A stretch of 51,390 nt of DNA, taken from Lysinibacillus sp. KCTC 33748 (GTDB lineage: Bacteria; Bacillota; Bacilli; Bacillales_A; Planococcaceae). The DNA is taken from the NCBI RefSeq assembly GCF_002237755.1, contig NZ_MWSJ01000032.1:1-51390 (forward strand), given 5' to 3'. Of this stretch, positions 26,750-36,171 are shown in pieces. The notes below the pieces were generated by a model. That model worked only from the letters and a program-made list of their open reading frames with translations. It was not told the origin of the DNA and ran no database searches. Position 1 is the stretch's first letter. Every line of letters starts with the position of its first letter. Position numbers and translations under genes: made by a program.

Positions 26750-27979
26750 TTATAAAGACTTTTCTGCCCACTCCATGGCTTCATTGTATAAAAGATCAAT
26801 AGTTGAAAAATCAATAGTAAGCTGAGGAGCTAATCTTTCTAATGTAGACCAATCTAACTTGCCTAACGCAGAACTGAATTCCAAATAAGGTGTCATTTCA
26901 GTTTGATTACCTAAAAGCGTTGCTGTAATGTCTTCTGAAAAAGGGAGCTGCTGTAAAATAACATTCAGCGGTCTTTGCAACATAGTGTCTATTAATGAAA
27001 ACATCCCCACTAAAAAATATTCAGAGAAATTTTTCTTATAGGAAAGCTTGGCTAATTTCTCACATACTTTTGCTCTAAATAAAGATGTACGCATAACTTC
27101 TTTAAACAGATCATTATCAGTATTCCTGTCAATTTCTCGCATCGCCAATAAATAAATCCACTTTCGTAAATTTGGAACCCCGAGTAATATAATCGCTTGT
27201 TTTATCGAACGAACCTTGGATTTAGAACGCAACTCTGAATTATTAACCATATGCAATAATTTATATGTTAATGAAATGTCACGCTCAATACTTTCCGCCA
27301 ATAACTGTATATTAGGCTCCTCTTCTTTTAATAGCGTAATAATATATAAATATTGAATCGTATTCGCAGGTATATCGGTTGCTGTAATTATTTGAGGTTG
27401 TTCAAAAAAATAGCCTTGAAACAATTCATAGCCAGAATGCTTCGCCACTTCAAATTGCTTACGTGTCTCTACTTTTTCAGCGAGCAATTTTATGTGAGGA
27501 AAATTTTCTTTCACTTTATTTTCTATTTCCATTCGCTCAAGTAGTGGTGACGATAAAAAGTCAACTTTTATATAATCGATATAAGTAAATAACTCATCAT
27601 AAACTTGTACTTGATCATCCAAAATAAAATCATCTAATGCTATTTTAAACCCATATGATTTGAGCTCAATAACTCTCTCGACTAACTGAGCTGTAATAGG
27701 GACATCCTCTAAAATCTCAATAACAACTTGCGATGGATTTATGTATTCATTTAAAGGACTCATAAGCAAGTTTTCTGTAAAATTAACAAAACTAGGTTTT
27801 CCTTTTGTTACCTCTTCAATGCCAATTAAAAGAAATGAGTTTACTAATACATCAATTGTGGCAGCATCTGAATCGACCATTGGAAAAGCATTCACGTTTT
27901 TGCTGCGATATAATAATTCATATGCAACGATTTGCTCCTGAAGGTTAAAAATTGGCTGTCTGCCGATAAATACTTCCAT
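26750..27979 (-). CDS. EAL-like and HDOD domain signalling protein (YuxH-like)
   Basis: About 409 residues. N-terminal EAL-type domain (1-~195) begins with EVFIGRQPIFNLQEQIVAYELLYR; the EAL catalytic motif is degenerate (YELL) and later metal ligands are not obvious, so it is probably not an active c-di-GMP phosphodiesterase. The C-terminal HDOD domain (~200-400) has the helical HDOD pattern (LLAESIERDISLTYKLL, SIKQAIILLGVPNLRKWI). The start is ATG 27979, with GGGGGGCGACG 8 bases up; earlier in-frame codons lack support. Probably a signalling scaffold. Confidence 0.85.
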   Translation of the reverse strand: MEVFIGRQPIFNLQEQIVAYELLYRSKNVNAFPMVDSDAATIDVLVNSFLLIGIEEVTKGKPSFVNFTENLLMSPLNEYINPSQVVIEILEDVPITAQLVERVIELKSYGFKIALDDFILDDQVQVYDELFTYIDYIKVDFLSSPLLERMEIENKVKENFPHIKLLAEKVETRKQFEVAKHSGYELFQGYFFEQPQIITATDIPANTIQYLYIITLLKEEEPNIQLLAESIERDISLTYKLLHMVNNSELRSKSKVRSIKQAIILLGVPNLRKWIYLLAMREIDRNTDNDLFKEVMRTSLFRAKVCEKLAKLSYKKNFSEYFLVGMFSLIDTMLQRPLNVILQQLPFSEDITATLLGNQTEMTPYLEFSSALGKLDWSTLERLAPQLTIDFSTIDLLYNEAMEWAEKSL

Positions 27980-28377
27980 TTCGTCGCCCCCCATTTCTCT
28001 AGTTATTAGTAACATTATTATAGCATTTTTCAGTACTCTCTGCTTATCGTTCAAGTAACTGTCTAAAAATTGACTAACAATAATTAACATTATATACAAT
28101 AAAATAAATCACCCAAATAGCATAGTGATTTTCGTTCCAGTTGGTGGCGTACGATGAGCCACTATGATGCTATCCCTAAGGAGTCTCCTAGTCTCTAATC
28201 CACATCTCATTATGTGTCATCCTCAACTCTCGTCGATGAGTTTCAAAAAATCGTTACCCAAAACTCCAATTTACTCACAATAAAATATTATTCATTTTTC
28301 CGATCTACCTTTTTTAAATTCACTCTTATAGATTTGTAAAATATTATCTTTTCATATAGACATTTACCAAATTTCGG
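27980..28377. other. Divergent intergenic region with degenerate repeat R4
   Basis: Between the EAL-HDOD and gntR genes. Positions ~28124-28215 hold a worn copy of the palindromic repeat family (GTGATTTTCGTTCCAGTTGG, then ACGATGAGCC, GGAGTCTCCTAGTCTC, and a TGTGTCATCCTC flank as in R1/R7). The rest is AT-rich, with no gene seen. Confidence 0.5.
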
Positions 28378-28413
28378 TGTACAGTACATTACAACACTAA
28401 TGCACTATATATT
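28378..28413 (+). promoter_or_regulatory. Operator and -10 of the gntR-ABC operon
   Basis: Perfect 11-bp palindrome TGTACAGTACA (28378-28388), about 50 bases before the gntR start, followed by a -10-like TATATT (28408-28413). The palindrome would overlap the -35 position. GntR proteins of the YtrA type bind short inverted repeats and repress their own operon, so self-control is likely. Confidence 0.6.
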
Positions 28414-28437
28414 GTAGCAACGAAAGGGGGTTTTTCG

Positions 28438-28812
28438 ATGCACGTTCATCTAGATGGTACAACACCGATTTATATCCAAATTGCTGAATGGCTACAGCAC
28501 GAAATCATTGCCGATCGATTACAGGCAGACCAGAAAGTCTATTCACAATACCAACTAGCTGAGTTATTCAATATAAATCCTGCCACAGCTGGTAAAGGAT
28601 TGACAATTTTACTAGAAGAGCAACTTTTATATAAAAAACGGGGGTTAGGAATGTTTGTCACTATGGATGCAAAGGAACGCATTTTGTTGAAACGTCGAAA
28701 CGAAATATTGACCAAAATGGCACAAGAGATCGTATTAGAGGCAAAACGATTACTTGTATCTGATGAAGAATTGCTAGTACTTATTCGAAAAACACAGGAG
28801 GGATTGGAATGA
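28438..28812 (+). CDS. GntR family transcriptional regulator, YtrA subfamily
   Basis: 124 residues: winged helix-turn-helix (~10-75; PIYIQIAEWLQHEIIADRL, QLAELFNINPATAGKGLTIL) followed by only ~45 residues of helical C-terminus, the compact YtrA form. In B. subtilis YtrA represses an ABC operon induced by cell-wall antibiotics. ATG with AAAGGGGG ahead. It overlaps the next ABC gene by four bases, and a palindrome lies upstream. Confidence 0.9.
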   Translation: MHVHLDGTTPIYIQIAEWLQHEIIADRLQADQKVYSQYQLAELFNINPATAGKGLTILLEEQLLYKKRGLGMFVTMDAKERILLKRRNEILTKMAQEIVLEAKRLLVSDEELLVLIRKTQEGLE

Positions 28813-29702
28813 ATATTATTCAATGTGTGGAGTTATCTAAAAGCTTTGGACGTCGTCAAGCACTGCAACGTGTAACCTGCGCTATTGATGCAGAAAAAAT
28901 TATCGGCATTATTGGTCTCAACGGTGCAGGTAAGTCGACATTGCTAAATATTTTTGCAGGCTATCTAAAGCCTACGACTGGTTCATGTAAAGTGTTTAAT
29001 GAAAATCCCTTTAATAATATTCAAACAGCTGCCAATATGATTTTTATCGATGATCAATTAAGCTTCTCAGAATACTTGTCGCTCGAAGATATTCTTAAGA
29101 TGGGCGCTGATTTTTATCCTAATTGGCAAAATGAATTAGCTTATCGCATGCTCGATTATGCGGGTATCGATCTTACAGCAAAACACCAGCAACTATCTAA
29201 AGGTCAATTGGCAACCTTTAATCTTGTTTACGGATTAGTAAGTCGCTGTGCACTAACCATTTTAGATGAGCCGATGAATGGTATGGACGAAGTGATTCGT
29301 ACAGATTTTTACAGAGCAATTTTAAAGGAATACCTAGCATTTCCACGGACATTTTTAATTACTAGTCACCATTTACAAGAGATGGAATCTATCTTAGAAG
29401 AAATTTTATTAATAGATGAAGGCTCCGTCATAGCCCACGCGCCATTGGATGAATTTAAGGAACAGCTCATATCACTTAGCGGACCAAGTGATGAACTTGC
29501 GGATCTGCTCTCTGAGACGGAAGTTTACGCTCAAAAGATTGTGGCAGGGATGACCTCAGCTGTAGTAGGTGCTAGTAAATTATTCGTCTCAGAAGAAATA
29601 CTTCGAACAAAAGGCATCAAAGTATCAACCCTTACTGCAAGTGAAGTTTGCATGTATTTAACAAATAAAAAAGGACGTGATATTGATGCAATCTTTGACT
29701 AA
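28809..29702 (+). CDS. ABC transporter ATP-binding protein (YtrB-like)
   Basis: 297 residues. Walker A GLNGAGKST (~37-45), signature LSKGQLATFN (the usual LSGGQ is LSKGQ), Walker B LTILDEPMNG (~150) and switch His in TSHHLQEME. The C-terminal ~80 residues are extra. It supplies energy to the membrane proteins encoded downstream. Starts inside the end of gntR (ATGA) and overlaps the next gene by ~17 bases. Confidence 0.92.
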   Translation: MNIIQCVELSKSFGRRQALQRVTCAIDAEKIIGIIGLNGAGKSTLLNIFAGYLKPTTGSCKVFNENPFNNIQTAANMIFIDDQLSFSEYLSLEDILKMGADFYPNWQNELAYRMLDYAGIDLTAKHQQLSKGQLATFNLVYGLVSRCALTILDEPMNGMDEVIRTDFYRAILKEYLAFPRTFLITSHHLQEMESILEEILLIDEGSVIAHAPLDEFKEQLISLSGPSDELADLLSETEVYAQKIVAGMTSAVVGASKLFVSEEILRTKGIKVSTLTASEVCMYLTNKKGRDIDAIFD

Positions 29703-30405
29703 TATTTCACTTAAAACAATTGTCAAAAAACAAGTGAAATGGGAAGCAAAATTAAATATTTCTGCCCTTAGCTCCTTAGTTATTGTACAAATCATTTTTG
29801 GCGTTTTAACATCTAGCTCTGGAAGTGCCTCTTCTGGTCATGGGCATGGAAATTTAGATGTTCGATTTTCTATTTATTCACTCGATACGTTTCTTATTGT
29901 TTCAGCCATTTGGGCATTTATCGTAGCGCTTCTTTTTACCACAAAAGCGTATCGAGTTGATGATTTATCCGTTATTTCTAGTCGGACATCAAGCACCATT
30001 GCAAATATATTTGTCATGATCATGTACAGTTTTATTGCAGTCATCATTATGATTTCGACTTACTATTTACAAGTATTAGGGATTTTGTTAGTGGAAAAGA
30101 AATCTTTTGTAACAGAAGGTCTATTTATTTCACCATCAACATTCATATTATGCTTCAGTAGCATTTGTTTATTTGGTGCACTCGGCTTACTATTTGGCAC
30201 CAGCTTCAAAGGGCCCGTAGTGATAAAAATATTTCTATCTACTTTTATGGTGTTTAGCTTTATTTACATTTTTATGACACCAAACATTATTCCTCTAATG
30301 ATGCTACCAAATCTTATGATTAGTGTTCTTTGTTTACTTGTGGCTACACTATGCTTTTGCCTCACTATTTGGATTGCAAATAAATCGGAGGTGTCTCGTA
30401 AATGA
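29686..30405 (+). CDS. ABC transporter membrane protein
   Basis: About 239 residues with six predicted membrane helices, the size of small ABC-2 permeases of the YtrC/D kind. A His/Gly/Ser-rich outside loop (SSGSASSGHGHGNL, residues ~36-50) sits between helices 1 and 2. The start is ATG 29686 or the TTG just before it; AAGGA lies 7-10 bases upstream. Probable partner of the ATPase encoded before it; substrate unknown. Confidence 0.75.
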   Translation: MQSLTNISLKTIVKKQVKWEAKLNISALSSLVIVQIIFGVLTSSSGSASSGHGHGNLDVRFSIYSLDTFLIVSAIWAFIVALLFTTKAYRVDDLSVISSRTSSTIANIFVMIMYSFIAVIIMISTYYLQVLGILLVEKKSFVTEGLFISPSTFILCFSSICLFGALGLLFGTSFKGPVVIKIFLSTFMVFSFIYIFMTPNIIPLMMLPNLMISVLCLLVATLCFCLTIWIANKSEVSRK

Positions 30406-31106
30406 TAGTAACTACAATATTCTTTTTTACTTCAATACTACTCGTAATTGCTATTTTTCAAATACTAAGTAAATTAGGTAAAAAAACTAAAAGAATTTGG
30501 ACACCAAAGCGTATTATGATTGGCATTACTAGTTATATCATTCTTGGACTTACTGCTTTCATTTATATTAGCTTTTTTTCAGATTCAAAAATACCAGTAC
30601 TTTCTTCTTCTGATATTAAACAAGTTGAGAAAAAATTTGATCAAATCCCAAAGTATGATCAAGAATTCAATTCTTCGTATTTAACTTCAGACTACAAAAA
30701 GAAAACATGGGAAATTAACTTTGATGGAGATACATTACCTGTTGTAATAAATAATGATGACAATAATTTAAGCTTGAATATTCGACAACGTTATAATGAC
30801 AATATTGAATCGGGGAAAGCTCTTATTACCTATTATCAATTTCCTTTCATAGTAAATGGTGTCGATCTTTCTGACGAAGTACCACTGCCTGATGTATATG
30901 TGGCACAAAACCAGTTATTTATTGAATCTTTTTCTAAACAACAAGTAAATTATAATCGTTTAAAAGCAACAATAGGTTTCTTAGATTTTAATCGAGGAGC
31001 AGAACGATACGAAATGGATAATTCCTATTCAAATTTTATAGTTATCGACATACCACGCGGTACAGAAATAGAAGATTCTCAAGGTCTTATCTATTATTTA
31101 GAATAG
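30402..31106 (+). CDS. Membrane protein of unknown function, last gene of the GntR/ABC operon
   Basis: 234 residues: two N-terminal membrane helices (~3-23 and ~38-60) and an ~170-residue part, probably outside the cell, rich in Asp/Asn/Tyr (KIPVLSSSDIKQVEKKFDQIP, NFDGDTLPVVINNDDNNLSL). I do not recognise the family. It overlaps the permease stop (ATGA), so it belongs to the operon; an accessory sensing or substrate-binding part is a guess. Confidence 0.7.
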   Translation: MIVTTIFFFTSILLVIAIFQILSKLGKKTKRIWTPKRIMIGITSYIILGLTAFIYISFFSDSKIPVLSSSDIKQVEKKFDQIPKYDQEFNSSYLTSDYKKKTWEINFDGDTLPVVINNDDNNLSLNIRQRYNDNIESGKALITYYQFPFIVNGVDLSDEVPLPDVYVAQNQLFIESFSKQQVNYNRLKATIGFLDFNRGAERYEMDNSYSNFIVIDIPRGTEIEDSQGLIYYLE

Positions 31107-31300
31107 TAAAAAATAGATCATCCCCAATAAATAGCGTTAAAGCGCAAATGACACTCGCTTGAGAATCAGCGTTCCAGACGATAGCCTAAAACGCAAACGA
31201 ATAGGGCAAGAAGGCTGAGTATCAAGTCCCGTGATAACATCTGTCGCTATGTTAACACTAGCTTTCGTACAGAAAAGAACTTTCATAATAATGATGAATA
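31107..31300. other. Intergenic region after the GntR/ABC operon
   Basis: No gene seen. A GC-richer stretch (~31130-31235) with words such as AGCGTTCCAGACGATAGCC and GTGATAACATCTGTC stands out from the AT-rich flanks and recalls inner parts of repeat R3, but I cannot align it. Confidence 0.35.
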
Positions 31301-31349
31301 AAAAAGGACAGTCCTAAGTGATCTTCTATCACTTTTGGACCGTCCTTTT
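31301..31349. terminator. Bidirectional terminator between the ABC operon and dedA
   Basis: Long stem AAAAGGACAGTCCTAAGTGAT against ATCACTTTTGGACCGTCCTTTT with a few mismatches; T/A tracts on both sides. It serves both converging transcripts. Confidence 0.85.
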
Positions 31350-31998
31350 ATTTTCCACTTACTTTTGATTTAATAACACCAATTACGGCTGGTATTACTG
31401 AAATTAAGATAATTAATATTAAAACTGTTGAGAAGTTGTCTTTAATAATAGGTATATTACCAAAGAAATAACCTAGTAATGTACAGCTGAACACCCATAA
31501 CACTGCACCTACAACATTATACAATATGAAGTAGCCATACTTCATTTTACTAGCCCCTGCAACAAATGGGATGAATGTACGGATGAAAGGCATAAAACGT
31601 GCGATGACAATCGTTTTTCCACCATGCTTATTAAAGAACTTTTCTGCTGCCTCCATACGTTCTTTTTTAACGACTCTACCAAGGAAGCTCTTTGGTGGAA
31701 TGGATGTCCCAACTTTATGACCAATATGATAATTCATCGTATCCCCTAAAATTGCAGCTGCTAAAAACACAGGAATTAATATCCACATGTTAAACGCGCC
31801 CATTGCTGCTGCCAATGTACCACTAGCAAAAAGCAATGAATCACCTGGCAGGAATGGGAAAATTACGACACCAGTTTCAACAAAAACAATTGCAAATAAG
31901 ACGAAATAACTCAAATTACCAAACTCACGAATGATTTCTTCTAAATGCACATCAATATGCATAATAAAACTAATTAACTCTTTGATGAGTTCTATCAT
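31348..31998 (-). CDS. DedA family membrane protein
   Basis: 216 residues with four to six membrane segments. Family motifs are present: ETGVVIFPFLPGDSLLF, GDTMNYHIGHKVG, and the FxRF(x)P/RTF segment VIARFMPFIRTFIPFVAG with conserved Arg residues. DedA-family members act as proton-coupled lipid or undecaprenyl-phosphate scramblases/flippases in some bacteria; which substrate applies here is open. ATG 31998. Monocistronic. Confidence 0.92.
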   Translation of the reverse strand: MIELIKELISFIMHIDVHLEEIIREFGNLSYFVLFAIVFVETGVVIFPFLPGDSLLFASGTLAAAMGAFNMWILIPVFLAAAILGDTMNYHIGHKVGTSIPPKSFLGRVVKKERMEAAEKFFNKHGGKTIVIARFMPFIRTFIPFVAGASKMKYGYFILYNVVGAVLWVFSCTLLGYFFGNIPIIKDNFSTVLILIILISVIPAVIGVIKSKVSGK

Positions 31999-32346
31999 TT
32001 TTCCATATGCTCTCTTTCAATTTAATTTTCTAAAGGCTTTGACGTAGCTAGACACCAAAGGGTTCCATTCTTCTTGACAGGCTGTGGTGTTACTTCTTCA
32101 ACACTATATGACAAGCCTTTAAAAAGTATGTAGATTTCATAAGTTTGATTTTATCACTTACAGTCATATACACTCAACTATTTAAATAAATGGTCATACT
32201 TTTTTACATTGCTGTAATATTGGATCATCACAAAAATGTGTGGTTGATTTCCGTTCCGACTGGGCGCTTTGTTGCTGACGCTTCGCTTTCGCACAGGCTT
32301 CTCTTGAATCTTGAAATGTGAATCTAACTGTTCATTTATGCGAGAT
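31999..32346. other. Intergenic region with repeat R5
   Basis: Contains an imperfect inverted repeat (ACAGGCTGTGGTGTT with AACACTATATGACAAGCCT, ~32078-32117), the dedA promoter area, and the truncated repeat R5 (below). No gene seen. Confidence 0.4.
32239..32302 (+). repeat. Dispersed palindromic repeat, copy R5 (truncated)
   Basis: Left half only: GTGTGGTTGATTTCCGTTCC, then GACTGGGCGCTTTGTTGCTG and ACGCTTCGCTTTCGCACAGG. The right arm (CCAATCAAC) is missing, so it can no longer fold end to end. Confidence 0.75.
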
Positions 32347-32376
32347 AAAAAAAGCTACTATTTTTCAATAGTAGCT
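32347..32376. terminator. Terminator of the acyl-CoA ligase gene
   Basis: Stem AGCTACTATT (32353-32362) with AATAGTAGCT (32367-32376), followed on the minus strand by TTTTTTT. Confidence 0.88.
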
Positions 32377-32384
32377 ACAGTTTC

Positions 32385-33932
32385 TTATACTTTTTCTTTT
32401 AATGAACGGCGTAAAATTTTGCCTGTCGTATTTTTCGGTAATTCATCTATAATCTCAATTACTTTAGGAACCTTGTATTTCACCATATGTTTTGCACAGT
32501 ATGCGAGAAGGTCTTCTGTTGAAGTTGCAGTTTCATCTTTTAAGACAACATATGCATGAACTGCCTCACCTAAGTTAGGATCTGGGAAACCTACAACTGC
32601 CGCTTCAACGATATTATTATGTGCAAAGAGTACTTCTTCAACCTCTCTTGGATATACGTTAAATCCGCCTACAATAATCATATCTTTTTTACGGTCAACG
32701 ATGTAAAAGTACCCTTCTTCGTCAACTTTAGCTAAATCCCCTGTGTATAACCAGCCATCTCGTATAGCCATAGCCGTTTCTTCAGGCAATTTATAATAGC
32801 CCTTCATAACGTTAGGCCCTCGTACAATTAGCTCTCCTACTTCGCCAACGGGCACTTCTTGTCCATTAACATCGACCACTTTATTTTCAACATTGGATAT
32901 GGATGCCCCAATAGAACCTGCCTTACGTTCACGATTCAATGGGTTAAAGCATGTTACTGGTGAAGCTTCTGATAAGCCATACCCCTCTGAAACACGCACA
33001 TTAAATTTCTTCTCGAAATTATGTAAGAGTGCTACAGGTAAAGATGAACCTCCTGAAATTGCTAAGCGAACTGTTGAGAAATCTTCAGGATTGCCTTCAG
33101 GTAATTGATACAAGAAATTATACATAGTTGGCACACCAGCGAAGACTGTTGCCTTTTGTTCCTTCGTAAGTTTAAAGATTTCTGTTGGACTGAAGCGTGG
33201 TACAAGTAAAACTGTTGCTCCACTCAATAAAGGTGCATTGACGACGACCGTTAACGCAAATACATGGAACACTGGTAAAGTTGCAATAATACGGTCATTC
33301 GCTCTATAGCCTAGATAATGCGCAACATCTCGTGCATTCGAATAGACATTGCCATGCGTCAGCATTGCCCCCTTCGGAGTACCTGTCGTTCCTGAAGTAT
33401 ATAAAATAATTGCATTATCTTCGTCAGCTACTTCTACTGGTTGGCAAGATTCTGATACACTAGCAATCACTTGTGAAAATAAATGAATTTTTGCTTTTGC
33501 CTCATCGGATAAAGTAGTTACTTTTTCAGTAACATCTGCTGTTGTTTCACAAACAACAAATGTTTTTACATTTGGAAAAGCATGTACACCCATTTCTACT
33601 AATGGAAGAAGCGCATCAAGTGCAATAACAGCTTTTACATCTCCATTATGCAAAATATACGAAATTTCATCCGGTGTATAGATTGGATTAATCGGAATTG
33701 CTGTTGCCCCAATACTCATTGTTGCATATAACGAAATTAAATAATGTGGTGTATTGCCGAGTAAAAACGCCACATGGTCCCCTTTTTCTACCCCTAATTG
33801 TTGTAATCCCTTTGCAAAACGACCAACTGTGTGTTCAAACTCACCGTAAGTCGTATCTTTCCCCATAAAATGATACGCAATTTTATCCGGTTGCTCTAAT
33901 GCTTGCTGACGAACACTTGAAACTAAATTCAA
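32385..33932 (-). CDS. Long-chain fatty acid--CoA ligase (LcfA/YhfL-like)
   Basis: 515 residues, the size of B. subtilis YhfL (a smaller acyl-CoA ligase). ANL-superfamily motifs are complete: P-loop YTSGTTGTPKGAML (~176-189), GYGLSEASPV, GWLYTGDLAKVDEEGYF with YIVDRKKDMIIVGGFN, and the catalytic C-terminal Lys in PKNTTGKILRR. It activates fatty acids with ATP and CoA. ATG 33932 with GGGGATGG upstream. Single gene. Confidence 0.92.
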   Translation of the reverse strand: MNLVSSVRQQALEQPDKIAYHFMGKDTTYGEFEHTVGRFAKGLQQLGVEKGDHVAFLLGNTPHYLISLYATMSIGATAIPINPIYTPDEISYILHNGDVKAVIALDALLPLVEMGVHAFPNVKTFVVCETTADVTEKVTTLSDEAKAKIHLFSQVIASVSESCQPVEVADEDNAIILYTSGTTGTPKGAMLTHGNVYSNARDVAHYLGYRANDRIIATLPVFHVFALTVVVNAPLLSGATVLLVPRFSPTEIFKLTKEQKATVFAGVPTMYNFLYQLPEGNPEDFSTVRLAISGGSSLPVALLHNFEKKFNVRVSEGYGLSEASPVTCFNPLNRERKAGSIGASISNVENKVVDVNGQEVPVGEVGELIVRGPNVMKGYYKLPEETAMAIRDGWLYTGDLAKVDEEGYFYIVDRKKDMIIVGGFNVYPREVEEVLFAHNNIVEAAVVGFPDPNLGEAVHAYVVLKDETATSTEDLLAYCAKHMVKYKVPKVIEIIDELPKNTTGKILRRSLKEKV

Positions 33933-33956
33933 TTACACCATCCCCTTATCGTATCA

Positions 33957-34010
33957 ATTTCGCCTTGGCGCATTGACGCTGACGCTTCGCTTTCGCGCAG
34001 ATAAACAATC
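33957..34010 (+). repeat. Fragment of the palindromic repeat family, R6
   Basis: Only the inner block is left: GACGCTGACGCTTCGCTTTC then GCGCAG, shared with R5 and R3, followed by CATCCGCCGGAGGCTT. Both family ends are gone. Confidence 0.5.
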
Positions 34011-34236
34011 CGTGACATCCGCCGGAGGCTTATCTTCATTAAGTAGATGTTTGGACTTCCTTTGAAAAGGAAACACACCCCATCCATCTCATCACCTAAA
34101 TCTACTAAATAAAGACAAAATGAATCATCATTCAGTAACATTATATAAGAAATATATTAAAAAAACAACGAAACTTTTTATCTCATGTCATAATTTACGT
34201 CAAATAACTCATTTTTTTCTCTTTTGTACGTTTTTT
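34011..34236. other. Intergenic region upstream of the ligase gene
   Basis: Minus-strand promoter region of the ligase gene. An inverted repeat TGAATCATCATTCA (34120-34133) could be an operator. The 70-residue ORF at 33929-34141 covers the repeat fragment and is not convincing. No clear terminator for the Bce-like permease is visible. Confidence 0.4.
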
Positions 34237-36171
34237 CTACGAACGTATATGCGAGATGTAACGCCAACGAATCAAGTAAAAATAGACTACTTGTATTAAC
34301 ACAAAAAAGCTAAAAGATAAGACAACTTCTTTTGCAATGGAAATATTAGCAATATCCTTCAAAACACCTTGAACCATAAGAAAAGCAAAGAGGCTGTGCA
34401 TCATTGCAACACCCCATGGTAAGAAAAATTGCGGGAATAAATGACGATTCACAAGCTTTTTGAGCTCCGTATCTGTTAAGCCCATTCGCTTTAAGACATC
34501 GAATTTACGCTTTTCTCTTTCAAGAGAAGTATGCAGTTTAAAGTAAACGAAGCTACCTGCTGCTAATAAAAATACCGTTGCTACTAAAACCCCTACTAAT
34601 GTGAATAAAGAATAAGTAGCTAATATATAAGAATAATTTAATCCTGCATTTTCAAAGTAAAATGGGCTAAATTTATTTTTCTTAGAAAAATATAGAGACG
34701 CTTGTAACTCATTTATTTCCTTACCAATATTTTTTGTTTGCATCCACTGAGGAATATAGAAGGTAAATAAATGATAGGTTGGCTGCGCAACGTTTTTATT
34801 GGCAATCGGCTTTATGAGCTTTACAAAATCCTCATCGCTGATCACGATAGAATTAACACTAACAATAGACCCTGGGAATACTATTTTAGGATATACACTA
34901 TCGATGGTGATCGGGATAGAATTTTCCTCTAAAACTGTATGCACAACTTTATTTTTTAGTTTCTTTAGAGACTCTTCCGAATATGGAATAAACACTGCCT
35001 CTCCTTTAGCCATATCAAGTAATGGATAACTATAGGAAGAAAGCAATACATTCATATCTGATTCCCTAAACACCTCAACCTCATTGTGAGTATAGGAAGA
35101 GGTTTGCTTGATAACAACAAAGCGAGATAAATGATAGGACAAGCCCTTTTCCTCTAATTCCATACGTAAAGAGGCGATATGATTTCGCTCATATGGATTG
35201 TCGCCATCTCCCTTATAGACAAGCCCTAGTGGATTTATACGATCATATTGTATTGTATATGATGACATTGTTGCTAAAACACCAATCGATAAAAAGGCCA
35301 TAGTTGACACCATCGTTACTACAAAAAACATTTTCACATTGTCCATCATAATATGTGTTTGCTCAGCTAACGAAAGAAGACGATAGCGTTGCCAATGAAA
35401 TTTCCTTTTTCCCCGTGCTTTATCTAAAAAGCAAGGTAAAGAATCTCTGAAAAAATAATATGTTCCAAAGGTTGCTAAAAACGGGATTACTATTGTTAAA
35501 CCAATCAAAGTTGTTTTTGCTACGATAATTGATAATACGTATGACGATAAAATAAGGGTAATACCAATTAAAGCACGAATTTTTGAATAGGTTGAAACAC
35601 TATTTAAATAGTCATTTCCCTTAAGGAGATCGCGCAATTTTCTTTCACGTGTAAAATATACACTAATAAAAGAAATGACCACAAAAGCACTTGTGAAAAC
35701 ACCTATCGTTAGTAAAAAAGGCTGCCATGAAACATATAAGGGTAAACTATCTAAATGTAAAATTTCCCGCACAATCATGAAAAAGAATTTCGAAAACGAA
35801 AAACCAAATACAATCCCAACAAAAATAGAACCCGATCCAATAATCATTGTCTCCAAAAAGACAAGCTTATTCATCTGGCGTTTTTCCATTCCTAAATGTA
35901 GTAAAATTGCAAACTCATGTGATCTCGCCTCTAAAAAAGCACTCATCGAATAATATAAAAAGAATAATGTAAAAAGGACGAGTACGACTTCCGCACCAAC
36001 CATCCCAATTAACGATGCCTCTCCTAAAATCCCACTTTCAATATCCGGATGAAACATGAGCATTGAATAGATAAAAAACACAGCCACAGAAAAAAAGCTT
36101 GCCATGAAAAAGGCACCGTATATACGGCTGTTCCGTACGACATTACGGTAAGCGAATTGTCGAAAGGTCAC
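34237..36171 (-). CDS. Bce-type ABC transporter permease (FtsX-like)
   Basis: 644 residues with ten predicted membrane helices: one near the N-terminus, several up to ~300, a large outside domain (~310-530) between helices 7 and 8, and three at the C-terminal end. This is the BceB/YtsD/VraE layout, in which the outside domain helps detect peptide antibiotics. The start is GTG 36171, with GGAGGACAAG upstream, inside the end of the ATPase gene (29-base overlap). It works with the ATPase, kinase and regulator encoded in the same operon. Confidence 0.92.
   Translation of the reverse strand: MTFRQFAYRNVVRNSRIYGAFFMASFFSVAVFFIYSMLMFHPDIESGILGEASLIGMVGAEVVLVLFTLFFLYYSMSAFLEARSHEFAILLHLGMEKRQMNKLVFLETMIIGSGSIFVGIVFGFSFSKFFFMIVREILHLDSLPLYVSWQPFLLTIGVFTSAFVVISFISVYFTRERKLRDLLKGNDYLNSVSTYSKIRALIGITLILSSYVLSIIVAKTTLIGLTIVIPFLATFGTYYFFRDSLPCFLDKARGKRKFHWQRYRLLSLAEQTHIMMDNVKMFFVVTMVSTMAFLSIGVLATMSSYTIQYDRINPLGLVYKGDGDNPYERNHIASLRMELEEKGLSYHLSRFVVIKQTSSYTHNEVEVFRESDMNVLLSSYSYPLLDMAKGEAVFIPYSEESLKKLKNKVVHTVLEENSIPITIDSVYPKIVFPGSIVSVNSIVISDEDFVKLIKPIANKNVAQPTYHLFTFYIPQWMQTKNIGKEINELQASLYFSKKNKFSPFYFENAGLNYSYILATYSLFTLVGVLVATVFLLAAGSFVYFKLHTSLEREKRKFDVLKRMGLTDTELKKLVNRHLFPQFFLPWGVAMMHSLFAFLMVQGVLKDIANISIAKEVVLSFSFFVLIQVVYFYLIRWRYISHIRS

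Noticed and set aside
34120..34133. FadR-type operator upstream of the acyl-CoA ligase gene
   Set aside because: TGAATCATCATTCA resembles the halves of the Bacillus FadR site, but the gap between halves is too short for the known consensus, so I do not call it.
33929..34141. 70-codon minus-strand ORF before the acyl-CoA ligase
   Set aside because: It covers a fragment of the dispersed repeat and the ligase promoter region; no ribosome site and no motif.
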